Under the pieces are notes generated by a model that was not told the origin of the DNA, made no database searches, and saw nothing but the letters and a program-made list of their open reading frames with translations. Source: Planctomycetota bacterium (GTDB taxonomy: Bacteria > Planctomycetota > UBA8742 > UBA2392). From it: DNA of 64,000 nt. Every line of letters starts with the position of its first letter. Positions within the stretch are counted from its first letter, which is position 1. Below are positions 9,636 to 18,659 of this stretch, piece after piece. Where the stretch lies: the NCBI GenBank assembly GCA_019636195.1, contig JAHBYA010000001.1:348642-412641 (forward strand), given 5' to 3'. Position numbers and translations under genes: made by a program.

Positions 9636-9974
9636 GTGAACGACGCCGACGAATTGATCGCATCCGCGCTGGCCGAAAACGAATGCGGCTTTGTGGTCTA
9701 TGACCACCACGACACCAACATCGGCCCAGCCAGCCACCACACCTACGGCGCCTGGACCGACGCCCCCGTCGAAGCCAGCGGATTCACCACCTTTGAAGAC
9801 ACCAGCGCCAGCTTCGAAGACTGGATGATTGGCTGGCTGGTGGTGCCGGAGACGCGAAAGCTGGGCCTGCTGGAGATCAGCGAAGTGGACGCCGCCAACG
9901 ACCTCGTGATCACCAAGGGCGACGCCAGCGGCATGGCCGGCATGGCCGGCATGGGCGGGCGGCGAGCTGGATGA
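9636..9974 (+). pseudogene. Third, truncated copy of the Rhs core end
   Basis: The first ~95 residues repeat the DADEL...GWLLVPD segment seen in the large rhs gene (from 4567) and in the displaced cassette (from 7674). The copy then diverges and runs into a GGCATGGCC triplicate that encodes MAGMAGM, followed by a stop. It lacks the RGRWTTPDP-type end and any tip, so it cannot work as a toxin cassette. It is best read as a remnant of an earlier cassette. Confidence 0.75.
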
Positions 9975-9998
9975 CTATCCCAATCACTCCACGTTGCT

Positions 9999-10216
9999 CG
10001 TAACCAACACCAAACCATGGGGCCTGCGCCGGCGGTAAGTGCTTGACCCGCGCGGTAACCGTACCGGCGTGGTCGCTCACGGCGGCGTCAACTAGACCAG
10101 CCCCGGCGTGGTCTACAACTTCGCGTACACGCCCCAGGCCGACACTAACCGGTACACAGCCGTTGACGGCAACAACGACGCTTTCGACGCCATCGAGTAG
10201 ATAACCCACGACCCCA
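9999..10216 (+). pseudogene. Decayed Rhs repeat segment with three in-frame stops
   Basis: Translated in one frame this stretch matches large-Rhs positions 3600-3816 (TNTKPWGLRR ... FDAIE ... THDP). It is interrupted by TAA at 10036, TAG at about 10093 and TAG at about 10198. In the intact gene this segment lies upstream of the DADEL segment; here it follows it, so the order is scrambled. It is dead Rhs DNA. Confidence 0.8.
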
Positions 10217-10354
10217 CAATTGCGCAGGGATACGAAGCCGCCTCTGACCATGGCCTCCGCCAAGCCCAGTACTGCCAAGCGTTGTGCCCGTTGGCGGTTT
10301 GATATAGTTGACAATCGATCTCTAGCAAGTGATAAGTTTACTGGAGCTTCGGCA

Positions 10355-11776
10355 GTGAAACAGCTCGTAAAAGGCACGTTGGCCAAGCCCGCTCGCTGGG
10401 TAAGCCACGCACTTCGGATGCACTGGTTTCATTGGCTTGTCTTGCCGACAGCCGTTCTTGGAACCAATTTGCCGCTGCTGGTGTACTTCTTCCGATACTT
10501 CGGCGAGAACCGGATCGGCGAAGTGTTTGGAATGGTAAGCCGCGTGATCATAACTGCGCCACACCATCACTACTACGCGCTGATGGTAATGCCGATTGCA
10601 ACCACCCTCGTGGCTATGGCACATCGCAGTATGGAGCTGGCGAGGGAATCGTCAGCGCCGATTTCCGATGCCAACAGTTGGATTGCAAAATGCGGACAGT
10701 CGCCAACATGCAGACGGCTGATTACCACTGGTTTCGGTGTTGTCATTGCTGCATCGCTTGGCGGAATTCAGTCCTACAGCAGCCCAGTCGAGCCATGCCA
10801 TCTCACTCCACAATGGGAGCAAAGGCTCGGAGAAGCGCATGAGTTGGTGCTTAGTCAAATGTATATGGCTCCACCCAGTGTTCGTGAGTCTTTCGCCAAG
10901 TGGATTGAGGTTCGCAGCCATCAATGGGATCAGATGAAACGCGGCGATCGTGACGAGTCCTTTGGACACCTGGTCCATAAAGAGGAAGTCGGCGAGATCC
11001 GGAACGCCTTGGCCGAGCATCGGTCGCGGCTGGAGGTCAAGACCTCGACCGATGACACTGATGGCAAGCAGACTCATACTGTAGTGCCCGACCCGGTACT
11101 CACTCTGTCAGTCGATCTACTGATTGCAGTACGTGACCCGGACAATGCGTTGCTTCTTGGCGACTACAGCATTTGGAGCTTGGTGCCAAACAAAGAGCCG
11201 CCGACAGACTGCATGGCGAGCGGCCATATGAAGTTCCTGGGCGGCATTCAATTGGCATCGGCGTTCTTTGTCCTTTGGGTCGGCATCGTACTTACGTGGG
11301 AATACGTCAGCTTTCGTCGCAAGTACACCATCAAGTGGAAGGCAGACGAGGCAGAGCTCCGCGCCGGTGTAGTCCGGCTATCCGCGGCCATTGCACTGGT
11401 GTCGCTGTTCTCTGCGCTAAGGTACTTCAATCAACTTGAGATAGAGATTGTGACCGGGCGCCAGCGGGCAGACCTGACATCCAGTCACGTCATTCCATTG
11501 ATCTACGTAGGCGCAACTCTCGCGGCGCTGATCCTCACGTATCCTCAGGATCGTGGTACCAAGCTGATCACCAGTGGTGCCCCTTTGGCTATGACCATTG
11601 GGGCCTTCGCTGCAGGGTACCTTGATTTCAATGAACTGCGCTATTTGATGGGCATCAATGACTTTGGTCAGCTCGGACTGTTGTCGATCATATACTTGTT
11701 TACCATCGTGGTGCTTTTGAGTAACAGCAGGATGGATTTTCCTGACAACCAACAGAAGGATGCGACGCACATCTGA
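10355..11776 (+). CDS. Polytopic membrane protein, first gene of the six-gene hydrolase operon
   Basis: I start at the GTG at 10355 because GGAG lies 8 bases upstream. An ATG at 10250 would also be in frame but would run back towards the Rhs debris. The ~473-residue product has about three hydrophobic segments near the N-terminus, a charged soluble region of roughly 130 residues, then about five more membrane segments near the C-terminus. No family is recognisable. It is followed after 32 bp by the PhoD-like gene, and the whole set is co-oriented. It is the only membrane protein in the operon and could anchor or sense for the soluble hydrolases; that role is a guess. Confidence 0.7.
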   Translation: MKQLVKGTLAKPARWVSHALRMHWFHWLVLPTAVLGTNLPLLVYFFRYFGENRIGEVFGMVSRVIITAPHHHYYALMVMPIATTLVAMAHRSMELARESSAPISDANSWIAKCGQSPTCRRLITTGFGVVIAASLGGIQSYSSPVEPCHLTPQWEQRLGEAHELVLSQMYMAPPSVRESFAKWIEVRSHQWDQMKRGDRDESFGHLVHKEEVGEIRNALAEHRSRLEVKTSTDDTDGKQTHTVVPDPVLTLSVDLLIAVRDPDNALLLGDYSIWSLVPNKEPPTDCMASGHMKFLGGIQLASAFFVLWVGIVLTWEYVSFRRKYTIKWKADEAELRAGVVRLSAAIALVSLFSALRYFNQLEIEIVTGRQRADLTSSHVIPLIYVGATLAALILTYPQDRGTKLITSGAPLAMTIGAFAAGYLDFNELRYLMGINDFGQLGLLSIIYLFTIVVLLSNSRMDFPDNQQKDATHI

Positions 11777-11808
11777 TCAAAGGCGCAGTTCGTTCGCGAG
11801 AGGACCAG

Positions 11809-13260
11809 TTGTCAACGACGAGCACCAATCTTGACTTGTTCAACAGAGTCCGGATCATTCCCGGCGCAGTATCAGGTAGTGCACATTGCGCGCTACTCAT
11901 CTTTCCCACAGAGCTGAAAGCAGAAAGTCTCCTGGTTCTCGCCCACAATGGTGAAACTGCCCACACCGTAGTCAGGCGCACTCCAGCAACGAACAACGAG
12001 CGTGTGTTGGAATGGATGGGGCGACTGACACCGGCCTTGTCCATTGAACGACTGGAACTAACCGGGTTGCCATTCGCCACTCAGTTCGAATGGCTGGTCT
12101 CGCTTAAAGGTGCAGGGACAAGGGCCGCTGCGAAGTTTCGTACGCTGGCCTCCGAGACTCCCGTGGACGGCGGAGTAGCCCGTCTTGTTGTCGCGAGTTG
12201 CTACTACGATGACGTGTTGTTCGGCCCACAGGCGCGGGCGTATGGGGAAACGTTGAAGTCCATGGCGCAGCCCGTGGATCTGAAACTGCTGGTTGGCGAC
12301 AATCTCTACTTGGACGTGGCGCGCGATCAGCGAAGTATCTGGGGTGGCTGGGAAGAAACTGCGCATCGTTATCGCCACTACTTCTGGGAAAGCGAGGCAT
12401 ATGCCGATGCCCTCTCACAGCAGGCGAACCTGACCACTTGGGATGATCATGAGTTCTGGAACAACTACCCGGAAAGGCAGTTCTGGCTGGAGCGAACGAG
12501 CGACGAGTGGCGGCCCGAGTACGATGAGGCAGGCCAAGCATTTCTGGAGACATTTCAGAATAGCCTCAATCTCTTGCCGGGCTCATCGAGTATTCGTACG
12601 CATGAGTATGTGACGCCGGCCTGCAGTATCTTTCTTGCCGACACTCGGACTCAAAGGTCGTCTATCAACAGGCTGCGCCCGTGGATGATGGCGCAAACAG
12701 AGTTTCAAGCTCTGTTGACATGGTTGGGCAGTTTGACGGAACCTGGCGTGCTTGTCTTGGGTCAACCACTGTGGCACTCGCGCGGAAGTCGCTTCGACTA
12801 TGCACCGATTGACTTCGAGGACCAGTTCGGCCGCCTGTGGGCCGCATTGAAGGAGTGCAAGGCCGACGTATTGGTTGTCAGTGGCGATGTGCACCATAGC
12901 CGCGTACTCCAGATCGACTGCGGTGACGGTGTAATGCTGCATGAGTTTGTAAGTTCTCCCGCAGTGCATATTCCGAGCGGGTGGTCGATATTCAGGCAGA
13001 AGTATAATTCACAGGGCAAGGGTAGCATTGGCTATCCCAAGACATTGACGATCCCGCGAAGCGGTTCGAACTTGCCTTGGTTTAAGCCAACAGTGTCGAA
13101 GTGCTTCGCCAGTACAAACCTGCCCAACACAATCGGCGAGTTGGTGTTGCGGCGCATCCCGCAGGGAGACGACGCGGCGTTAATCGTCGAGGCTGCATTT
13201 TGGGACACCTTGAAGCGTCGCAGGCTTCAGCCATGCAGTTTCATGCTTCGCACGCGATGA
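11809..13260 (+). CDS. PhoD-like metallophosphatase
   Basis: The product of ~483 residues shows the PhoD-type metal-binding blocks in order: a CYYDD region near residue 130, GDNLYLD near 163, TWDDHEFWNNY near 207, an ADTRTQR segment and SGDVHHSR near 363. PhoD enzymes are phosphodiesterases/phosphomonoesterases with Fe/Ca or related metals. No signal peptide is visible, although many PhoD proteins are exported by Tat, so a cytoplasmic substrate is likely. The start is a TTG with GAGG five bases upstream. It lies 32 bp after the membrane-protein gene and 11 bp before the next gene, which indicates one transcript. The substrate is unknown. Confidence 0.82.
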   Translation: MSTTSTNLDLFNRVRIIPGAVSGSAHCALLIFPTELKAESLLVLAHNGETAHTVVRRTPATNNERVLEWMGRLTPALSIERLELTGLPFATQFEWLVSLKGAGTRAAAKFRTLASETPVDGGVARLVVASCYYDDVLFGPQARAYGETLKSMAQPVDLKLLVGDNLYLDVARDQRSIWGGWEETAHRYRHYFWESEAYADALSQQANLTTWDDHEFWNNYPERQFWLERTSDEWRPEYDEAGQAFLETFQNSLNLLPGSSSIRTHEYVTPACSIFLADTRTQRSSINRLRPWMMAQTEFQALLTWLGSLTEPGVLVLGQPLWHSRGSRFDYAPIDFEDQFGRLWAALKECKADVLVVSGDVHHSRVLQIDCGDGVMLHEFVSSPAVHIPSGWSIFRQKYNSQGKGSIGYPKTLTIPRSGSNLPWFKPTVSKCFASTNLPNTIGELVLRRIPQGDDAALIVEAAFWDTLKRRRLQPCSFMLRTR

Positions 13261-13271
13261 AGGAGTGTAAA

Positions 13272-14087
13272 ATGAAGTATAGTACTTCGAAGCGCCTGGA
13301 TATCACAGATTTAACAACTCGCACAAGCCGCCAGAAGTACTTCGAGGCCGTGGGCAAGCAGTTATCCTCCAAGTCCGGTGCGCTACTGTTGCTTGCCGGA
13401 GGAGTGGCGCCAATTGACCTAGCGGTGCGCAACGCACAGAGCATCCTACGGCTCGATCAATCGCCCAGCCATTGGTCGCACGCCGCCCTCATTCTCGATT
13501 GGAACAAACGGAACTGGAAAGGTTCCAAAGGGATTGAGGTGCGGCTCGATGCACCGGATGTCATGAAGCAAGTGCCGGAACGCAACGGGGCTACGTCGTT
13601 CAGGCTGGGTGATTACGATCAGCCGCGTTGGGTGAATTTGGCAATTGTCCAGATTGAAGTGGATGCAACCGATACCAGTGGGTCCAAGCGGAGTGGGAAG
13701 AGCGGGGCCAAGTTTCGCAAACTGGTTGGGAGTGCCGCCATGCAACCTTGTCTTGAGCGCTCAAGATACCGCCTGTGGGATTGGCTCGCGCCATGGAGTG
13801 CGTATTCGCGGGCACCAGTCATGGAAGCCAACCCAGTATCCCAGGGCATCCCGCACCCCGGCGCTGCGTTTTGCGAGTACTCACTTGAAGCTGCGGGCGT
13901 GGATCTCACGCCAAACTCGACAGAACCGAGCGCGTGCCCTGAGACAATCTGGAGCGCCATGTTGTACTGGCATGATGTTTTCAAGAGTCACGTCGGAACT
14001 GTTACGGCATGGGTGTGGCTAAGTCAAAGAGATCGGTGCGGCCGGGAGACTCTTGCGCCCAAGTTTCCGCGCAACATTGTCGAGTAG
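13272..14087 (+). CDS. Possible permuted papain-fold (YiiX/NlpC-P60-like) hydrolase
   Basis: I place the start at the ATG at 13272, which has AAGGAG six bases upstream and lies just behind the PhoD stop. The ~271-residue product has an early hydrophobic stretch (ALLLLAGG), a WSHAALIL block near residue 72 and AFCEYSLEAAG near residue 200. In permuted NlpC/P60 enzymes such as YiiX a conserved His lies N-terminal in such a block and the catalytic Cys in a FC-x-E/S context is C-terminal, so this layout fits. Overall similarity is weak and I would not fix a substrate. Lipid amide, peptide and ester bonds are all cut by members of that superfamily. Confidence 0.55.
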   Translation: MKYSTSKRLDITDLTTRTSRQKYFEAVGKQLSSKSGALLLLAGGVAPIDLAVRNAQSILRLDQSPSHWSHAALILDWNKRNWKGSKGIEVRLDAPDVMKQVPERNGATSFRLGDYDQPRWVNLAIVQIEVDATDTSGSKRSGKSGAKFRKLVGSAAMQPCLERSRYRLWDWLAPWSAYSRAPVMEANPVSQGIPHPGAAFCEYSLEAAGVDLTPNSTEPSACPETIWSAMLYWHDVFKSHVGTVTAWVWLSQRDRCGRETLAPKFPRNIVE

Positions 14088-14112
14088 CGGGGGAAGTTCT
14101 GCAGGAGTGCCC

Positions 14113-16041
14113 ATGTCAACATTTGTCATTCCACAATCTCCTTCTCTCCCAGGACAAGAGGGCACCTCAATTGCAGGCGCGTCGGTAGTGGACATTACGC
14201 CGCACTTTGGCTTGCCAATGGCCGGCTATTCTACAATGTCCAAGTCCGGCGAGGGTCGCCGTGGGAGACTGAATGCCCGCTGCCTTTATCTACATGAAGA
14301 CGCTAAGCGACGCGTCGCGCTGTGCGTGATCGATCAGATGTCTGCCAGTCGCTACCTACTCGCAAAGGTTGCCCAGAAGACACGAGCAACGTGCGGATTG
14401 TCTGTGGATTGCATTGTTCTGGCGGGTACTCACACGCACAAGGCACCGGGGAACTACTACGGCAATCCTCTGTATGATGCATTGGGGCAGAACTCCATAG
14501 GGTTTGACCAGGAGTATGCTGACTGGCTTGCTGAACGCATTGCAAGCTGCATCGATGCAGCTGTGATAAATGCGCGTCCCGCAAGTGTCGGGTACGCTGC
14601 TGCACCATTGTGGGGAGTGTCAAGAAACCGGAGTTTTCCAGCATTCCTCAAGAATCTGGGATGCACGAAGGCCAAAGGGCCTACCGCTGCCGCACCACCG
14701 TGGCTCCCGCAGCAGATAGATCCTCACACTGCCATCGACCCTCGAGTGCGCGTAGTCGCCGCATACGAAGCAGGGTCAGAAAACTTGATTGGTGCGCTGG
14801 CGACGTTTGGCTGTCATGCGACAACCATTCCACACAAGGCCCCCATGTACAGCGCGGACTGGATGGGAGACGCACAGCCGTTTCTGCGCCAGGAGCACAA
14901 ACGCGCTGTTATTGCCATTGGCGCATCAGGAGGCGGCGATGTAACCGCGTTTGACGAGGATCATGCCAACTCTACGAGGTACTTTGAACGCAGTCGCCAA
15001 GTCGGCCAACGCGTTGCCGGGGCAATTCTGGCAGCGATTGAAGCGATCAAAGTTACTGCTCAAAGACCGATCACAATTGACTGCAGATTCAATGAGATGG
15101 ATCTCGGCAACAAGCGTGTCGGCAACCTCACTTACACGGAACTTGCAAAGCACTTTGCATTCGGCGTGCCGACTCTTGGTGGTTCCGAAGAGTCCCGGAG
15201 CAGCTTTGACCGTTGGGGCTGCTCCTTTGAGGGTCGGACCAGTTTGACCGATTGTCGGTTGGACAAGCCGCAAATTCCCAAGGTGCGGGCATTTGGCCAA
15301 CTTCAAGGTGAGTTGGCGCGTCTATTGAGACTGCAACCGTCTCTACACTGGCCTTTGCACTCAGTGAGCATAAGCGGTACGCGAATCGTAACCGTACCGG
15401 GTGAGCCGACGATGTGGGCTGCTTGGCAGATAGAGAACACCTGCCGGGTCAATGGTGACGAGCACGTGATGCCACTGGGGTGGGCAGGTGACTACAGTGG
15501 TTATTTTACTACGGAGTGCGAGTATCTCGCGCAGCATTATGAGGGTTCATCGACGCTTTGGGGAAGGTACTCAACAAACCACCTTGCCAAGCATTTGAAA
15601 ATGGTCTCTCAAAGACAGATTCAAGCGAAGTTACCCGGCCAAGCGCAATTCAACATTCAGCACACGGAAAGCAACTTTTCACCCAACTACCCTCCCATTG
15701 AGTCGGCGATGCTGCAACCGAACATGGGAAGTCGGTTTGGGAAGCCGCGACTGTCGTGGTACATGCCGCAAAGCGCTCGGTATGTGCCTGGCGGGCAGTG
15801 GTTTGTAAGGCTGGAAGTGCAAAGAAACGGCAAGTGGACGCCGTTACTTGTAGATGGAGTGCCATTCGACGACATCAATCATGAGATCGTAGTATCTCGG
15901 GACCTCATCAATGACACTGACTTGGGGATTGTTCGCTGCCTCTGGCACGCGGAGTTCTCACGCCCCGCATCGAACGGGTCGCTACGTGCACATGTACGGA
16001 AGGGAACAGAGTTTCCTGGGCTCACACTTCGACTCGTCTGA
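14113..16041 (+). CDS. Neutral/alkaline ceramidase-family hydrolase without signal peptide
   Basis: The ATG at 14113 has AGGAG five bases upstream and lies 25 bp after the previous stop. Neutral ceramidase hallmarks are seen: VVDITPHFGLPMAGY at the N-terminus, GTHTHKAPGNYY (zinc His and active-site context) and FGCHATTIPH. Known relatives are zinc amidases that split ceramide into sphingoid base and fatty acid. At about 642 residues the size suits the family. The usual secretion signal is absent: the first 30 residues are polar and lead straight into the catalytic domain. It may therefore act on a lipid, or another amide, inside the cell. Its neighbours are four other predicted hydrolases. 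Confidence 0.82.
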   Translation: MSTFVIPQSPSLPGQEGTSIAGASVVDITPHFGLPMAGYSTMSKSGEGRRGRLNARCLYLHEDAKRRVALCVIDQMSASRYLLAKVAQKTRATCGLSVDCIVLAGTHTHKAPGNYYGNPLYDALGQNSIGFDQEYADWLAERIASCIDAAVINARPASVGYAAAPLWGVSRNRSFPAFLKNLGCTKAKGPTAAAPPWLPQQIDPHTAIDPRVRVVAAYEAGSENLIGALATFGCHATTIPHKAPMYSADWMGDAQPFLRQEHKRAVIAIGASGGGDVTAFDEDHANSTRYFERSRQVGQRVAGAILAAIEAIKVTAQRPITIDCRFNEMDLGNKRVGNLTYTELAKHFAFGVPTLGGSEESRSSFDRWGCSFEGRTSLTDCRLDKPQIPKVRAFGQLQGELARLLRLQPSLHWPLHSVSISGTRIVTVPGEPTMWAAWQIENTCRVNGDEHVMPLGWAGDYSGYFTTECEYLAQHYEGSSTLWGRYSTNHLAKHLKMVSQRQIQAKLPGQAQFNIQHTESNFSPNYPPIESAMLQPNMGSRFGKPRLSWYMPQSARYVPGGQWFVRLEVQRNGKWTPLLVDGVPFDDINHEIVVSRDLINDTDLGIVRCLWHAEFSRPASNGSLRAHVRKGTEFPGLTLRLV

Positions 16042-16045
16042 AAGC

Positions 16046-17212
16046 ATGAAAGTAGATAGCATGGATAACTTGCAATTGTACTACGCGACAAATCGGCGAC
16101 ATATTGGGAATGACCGGTGGAATCCGGAGCGGTATGGCACCGATTTCAGCACCGACGGGTTGGAAAACCTCAGGTTCGGTCGAGTAGAACTTGAAGTAGA
16201 TCCAAAGGAATTGTCTCGGTTCATCAAGGCTAGGTTGCGCCACGGCTCTGGCGACGGAGAGGGACTTGCGAACTACCTCGGCAATGTTGCCGGGGACAGG
16301 CGCAAGATCGCCGTGCAAGCCTTCGAGGAGCATCTTGAACCGACCCTATCGGATGTCAACCAGCCAGCCACCGCTGTGTGGGGATCCGCGGAGATGTTTG
16401 ATGAACTTCGAGAAGCGATGCTTGTGAGTACAGACGTATTGGCTTTTGTTCACGGTTTCAACGTGAATTGGGAGCAGGCCGTCGGTACCGCCTTGGCCCT
16501 CCAGGCCATGCTGAACACCGACACAGGCAAAACACATTCGAGAACGCTTGTCGTGTTGTTCACTTGGCCATCGGATGGCTTGGCGCTGCCATGGGTTTCA
16601 TACAAGTCTGATCGAGCGGACGCGTTGGCATCCGGCGGCGCACTGGGCCGGGGAATTCTGAAGTTTCGAGACTATCTTGCACGCCTACGCCGCGAACAGA
16701 AAGAAGCGTGCAACCGCAAGGTACACTTGCTTTGCCACAGCATGGGCGCCTACGCGCTGGAGTGCGCCGTTGCAAAGATGCAGCAGTTCTCGAACAGCCG
16801 CACGATGCCGCGCTTGTTCGAGAATGTCTTCTTATGTGCGGCAGACTCGGACGATACGGCATTGGAATCGGCACAACCCCTTGGCCGGCTGCATGAACTC
16901 ACGCGACTGGTTACGGTCTACCACAACCGATACGATCAGGCGCTGGCGATAAGTGAATCAACAAAGGGCAATCCCGATCGGCTGGGCAGCCTGGGTCTTG
17001 CTCGACCCACACTGGTTCACCATAAGATCGAGCAAGTGGACTGCTCGGAGTCTGCCCCAGGCCCGATTGGACACAGCTACTATCTGAGTGGATGTGCTAT
17101 TCAGGATATCCGCGAGTCCCTGCTGGGTACGAGACTCTCGGCACCATCGCAATACCGCGTCAGCGGAGCTTCACCAAACACTTGGGTGCTAAGGGCGAGA
17201 AAGCGTAGGTAA
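16046..17212 (+). CDS. DUF900-like alpha/beta hydrolase
   Basis: The gene starts four bases after the ceramidase-like stop. The ~388-residue protein opens with YYATNRR and FGRVELEV, the N-terminal pattern of the DUF900 alpha/beta hydrolases. It then has VLAFVHGFN (oxyanion strand and HG), FTWPSDG and the nucleophile elbow LLCHSMGAY near residue 235, a G/C-x-S-x-G serine. A late His in HSYYL could complete the triad. No signal peptide is present. An alternative start at 16061 would remove five residues. It is predicted to be a cytoplasmic esterase/lipase-type enzyme with unknown substrate. Confidence 0.78.
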   Translation: MKVDSMDNLQLYYATNRRHIGNDRWNPERYGTDFSTDGLENLRFGRVELEVDPKELSRFIKARLRHGSGDGEGLANYLGNVAGDRRKIAVQAFEEHLEPTLSDVNQPATAVWGSAEMFDELREAMLVSTDVLAFVHGFNVNWEQAVGTALALQAMLNTDTGKTHSRTLVVLFTWPSDGLALPWVSYKSDRADALASGGALGRGILKFRDYLARLRREQKEACNRKVHLLCHSMGAYALECAVAKMQQFSNSRTMPRLFENVFLCAADSDDTALESAQPLGRLHELTRLVTVYHNRYDQALAISESTKGNPDRLGSLGLARPTLVHHKIEQVDCSESAPGPIGHSYYLSGCAIQDIRESLLGTRLSAPSQYRVSGASPNTWVLRARKRR

Positions 17213-17239
17213 TGCTTTGAAACCTCGTCGGAGAGATCA

Positions 17240-18391
17240 ATGAACTTTCATAACAGGTTTCTCAGCGGGCTGTTGTTGTTAAGGCAAGGCGCAGACCCTC
17301 TCATAGAACACGTGTGGCTGGTAGCTCGCCTATTTGACAAGACTCGCCTGAAGGGTTTGGGCACTCTAGAACCCCAGCTATTCATCCCTGACTTGCACTT
17401 GTTGACTGCTCGCAGCGAGGCCCACTATCGGTACGGATTTCACAACTTATCGAAGTCAACGCGCGTTGACCGGACCGCGCTTCTTTGCAGTGTTCTCGAT
17501 CTGAGTTTGGCATTGAGACGTCAAGGTGTCCTGCATGCTGTGCATCAGCTCGGGGACTTTCTGGACGTGTGGCGCGAACGAACCTTTGGCCATGCCCGCG
17601 ACAACACGCTTATTCATCGCATTAGGGACGCAAACGTGGAAGTGTGCTCACGGCTGGATCAATTGAATACGCAGTTTGTTCGCGGCAACCACGACTACGA
17701 ACTTGGCGTGGGAGATGACAGCGTTGCGGTGACGCGCGTGATAGGGAAGGAGAGCAATGGCAGCTTGATGATAACGCACGGTGACGGATTTTGTCGTCTT
17801 GAGGCGCTGTCGGGCGCCAGCCATAGTTGGGCCCCGAGGCACTTCGGCGATGCTGCACACGCAAGTACCTACGATCTGGCTCGCAATCGTGAGAGCAAGA
17901 ACAAGTGGTCCGGGCCTATCGGGCGTCCACCAGTCAAAATCGAGAGCTTGTCGGATGTACCCCCAGACTCACTCGTAAACGTGTGGCGGACTTCATTTGG
18001 TGACGATGATCAGTATGAGCGTCGTAGATTGAATGCGGGGCACTCGCTAATGTATCGTGCGTACCGCATGATGTATCAGATTCGATTAGCCAGGCCTTGG
18101 GACGGACTGGAGCAGCATTGGCGATACTTGAGGCTTGATGTTGCTCAGGGGAAGCAACCTCACCTTCGGGGATTTGTCATCGGGCATTCCCATCACCCAC
18201 GCATTTGCATCCATGATCACACAGGAAACAATGATACGAAGAGATCGCTCTTGCTATTTGACTGCGGTGCGTGGATGGAGTGGAGCAAGCTGCCTGGCAA
18301 CAAGGTAGTACCCTCATGCCACATCGGAGTGTTGGATGATTGCGATTTCAGGATATACCAACTGTCACCGCATTCTCGCCTGTTCACTTAG
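17240..18391 (+). CDS. Calcineurin-like metallophosphoesterase, last gene of the operon
   Basis: GGAGAG lies just upstream of the ATG at 17240. The dinuclear-metal blocks are in order: PDLHL near residue 47 (D-x-H), GDFLDVW near 105, GNHDYEL near 149, THGDGF near 180 and GHSHHP near 315. This fits the calcineurin-like superfamily, whose members cleave phosphomono- or diesters of nucleotides, lipids or proteins. The ~383-residue length leaves a long insertion between the HGD and GHSH blocks. No export signal is seen. It ends the co-directional series; the next element to the right is an IS. Confidence 0.82.
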   Translation: MNFHNRFLSGLLLLRQGADPLIEHVWLVARLFDKTRLKGLGTLEPQLFIPDLHLLTARSEAHYRYGFHNLSKSTRVDRTALLCSVLDLSLALRRQGVLHAVHQLGDFLDVWRERTFGHARDNTLIHRIRDANVEVCSRLDQLNTQFVRGNHDYELGVGDDSVAVTRVIGKESNGSLMITHGDGFCRLEALSGASHSWAPRHFGDAAHASTYDLARNRESKNKWSGPIGRPPVKIESLSDVPPDSLVNVWRTSFGDDDQYERRRLNAGHSLMYRAYRMMYQIRLARPWDGLEQHWRYLRLDVAQGKQPHLRGFVIGHSHHPRICIHDHTGNNDTKRSLLLFDCGAWMEWSKLPGNKVVPSCHIGVLDDCDFRIYQLSPHSRLFT

Positions 18392-18624
18392 ATCATGCAG
18401 CGCACCGTGCAATCGCGTCGAGACCCTCGTTGCGCCATATGATGTGGCGTGTGAGCCCCCGAAGCTTCCAGGACCGTCGTCTTCTTTTCGCTGCGGCAAC
18501 CACTTATCTGTGTACCGCTCTCCTTAGAGTTGCAGACACCTTGTTTTCAAACCACAGATAGCATCCATGCGTCAACAGCGTCATTCCGTTGATCGGTTGT
18601 TGCTTCATTGGAAGGCCACTTGAA
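18392..18624. other. Intergenic gap between operon and IS
   Basis: About 230 bp without a supportable gene. I see no strong terminator hairpin with a T-run after the last operon gene and no RNA gene. Confidence 0.5.
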
Positions 18625-18632
18625 TGCAAAGA
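18625..18632. repeat. Left 8-bp target-site duplication (TGCAAAGA)
   Basis: TGCAAAGA directly abuts the left inverted repeat and recurs at 19730-19737 directly outside the right one. Eight-bp duplications are typical of IS1595-family insertions. Confidence 0.85.
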
Positions 18633-18659
18633 ACTGCATGACCACCAGCTTCAGGTTGG
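18633..18659 (+). repeat. Left terminal inverted repeat of the IS
   Basis: It begins ACTGCATGACCACCAG and pairs with the right end in inverted orientation, with mismatches at positions 2, 16, 18, 21 and 27. Confidence 0.8.

Noticed and set aside
9931-9962. GGCATGGCC triplicate as a phase-variable tract
   Set aside because: It is a 9-bp unit, so copy changes keep frame, and it lies in a truncated Rhs remnant.
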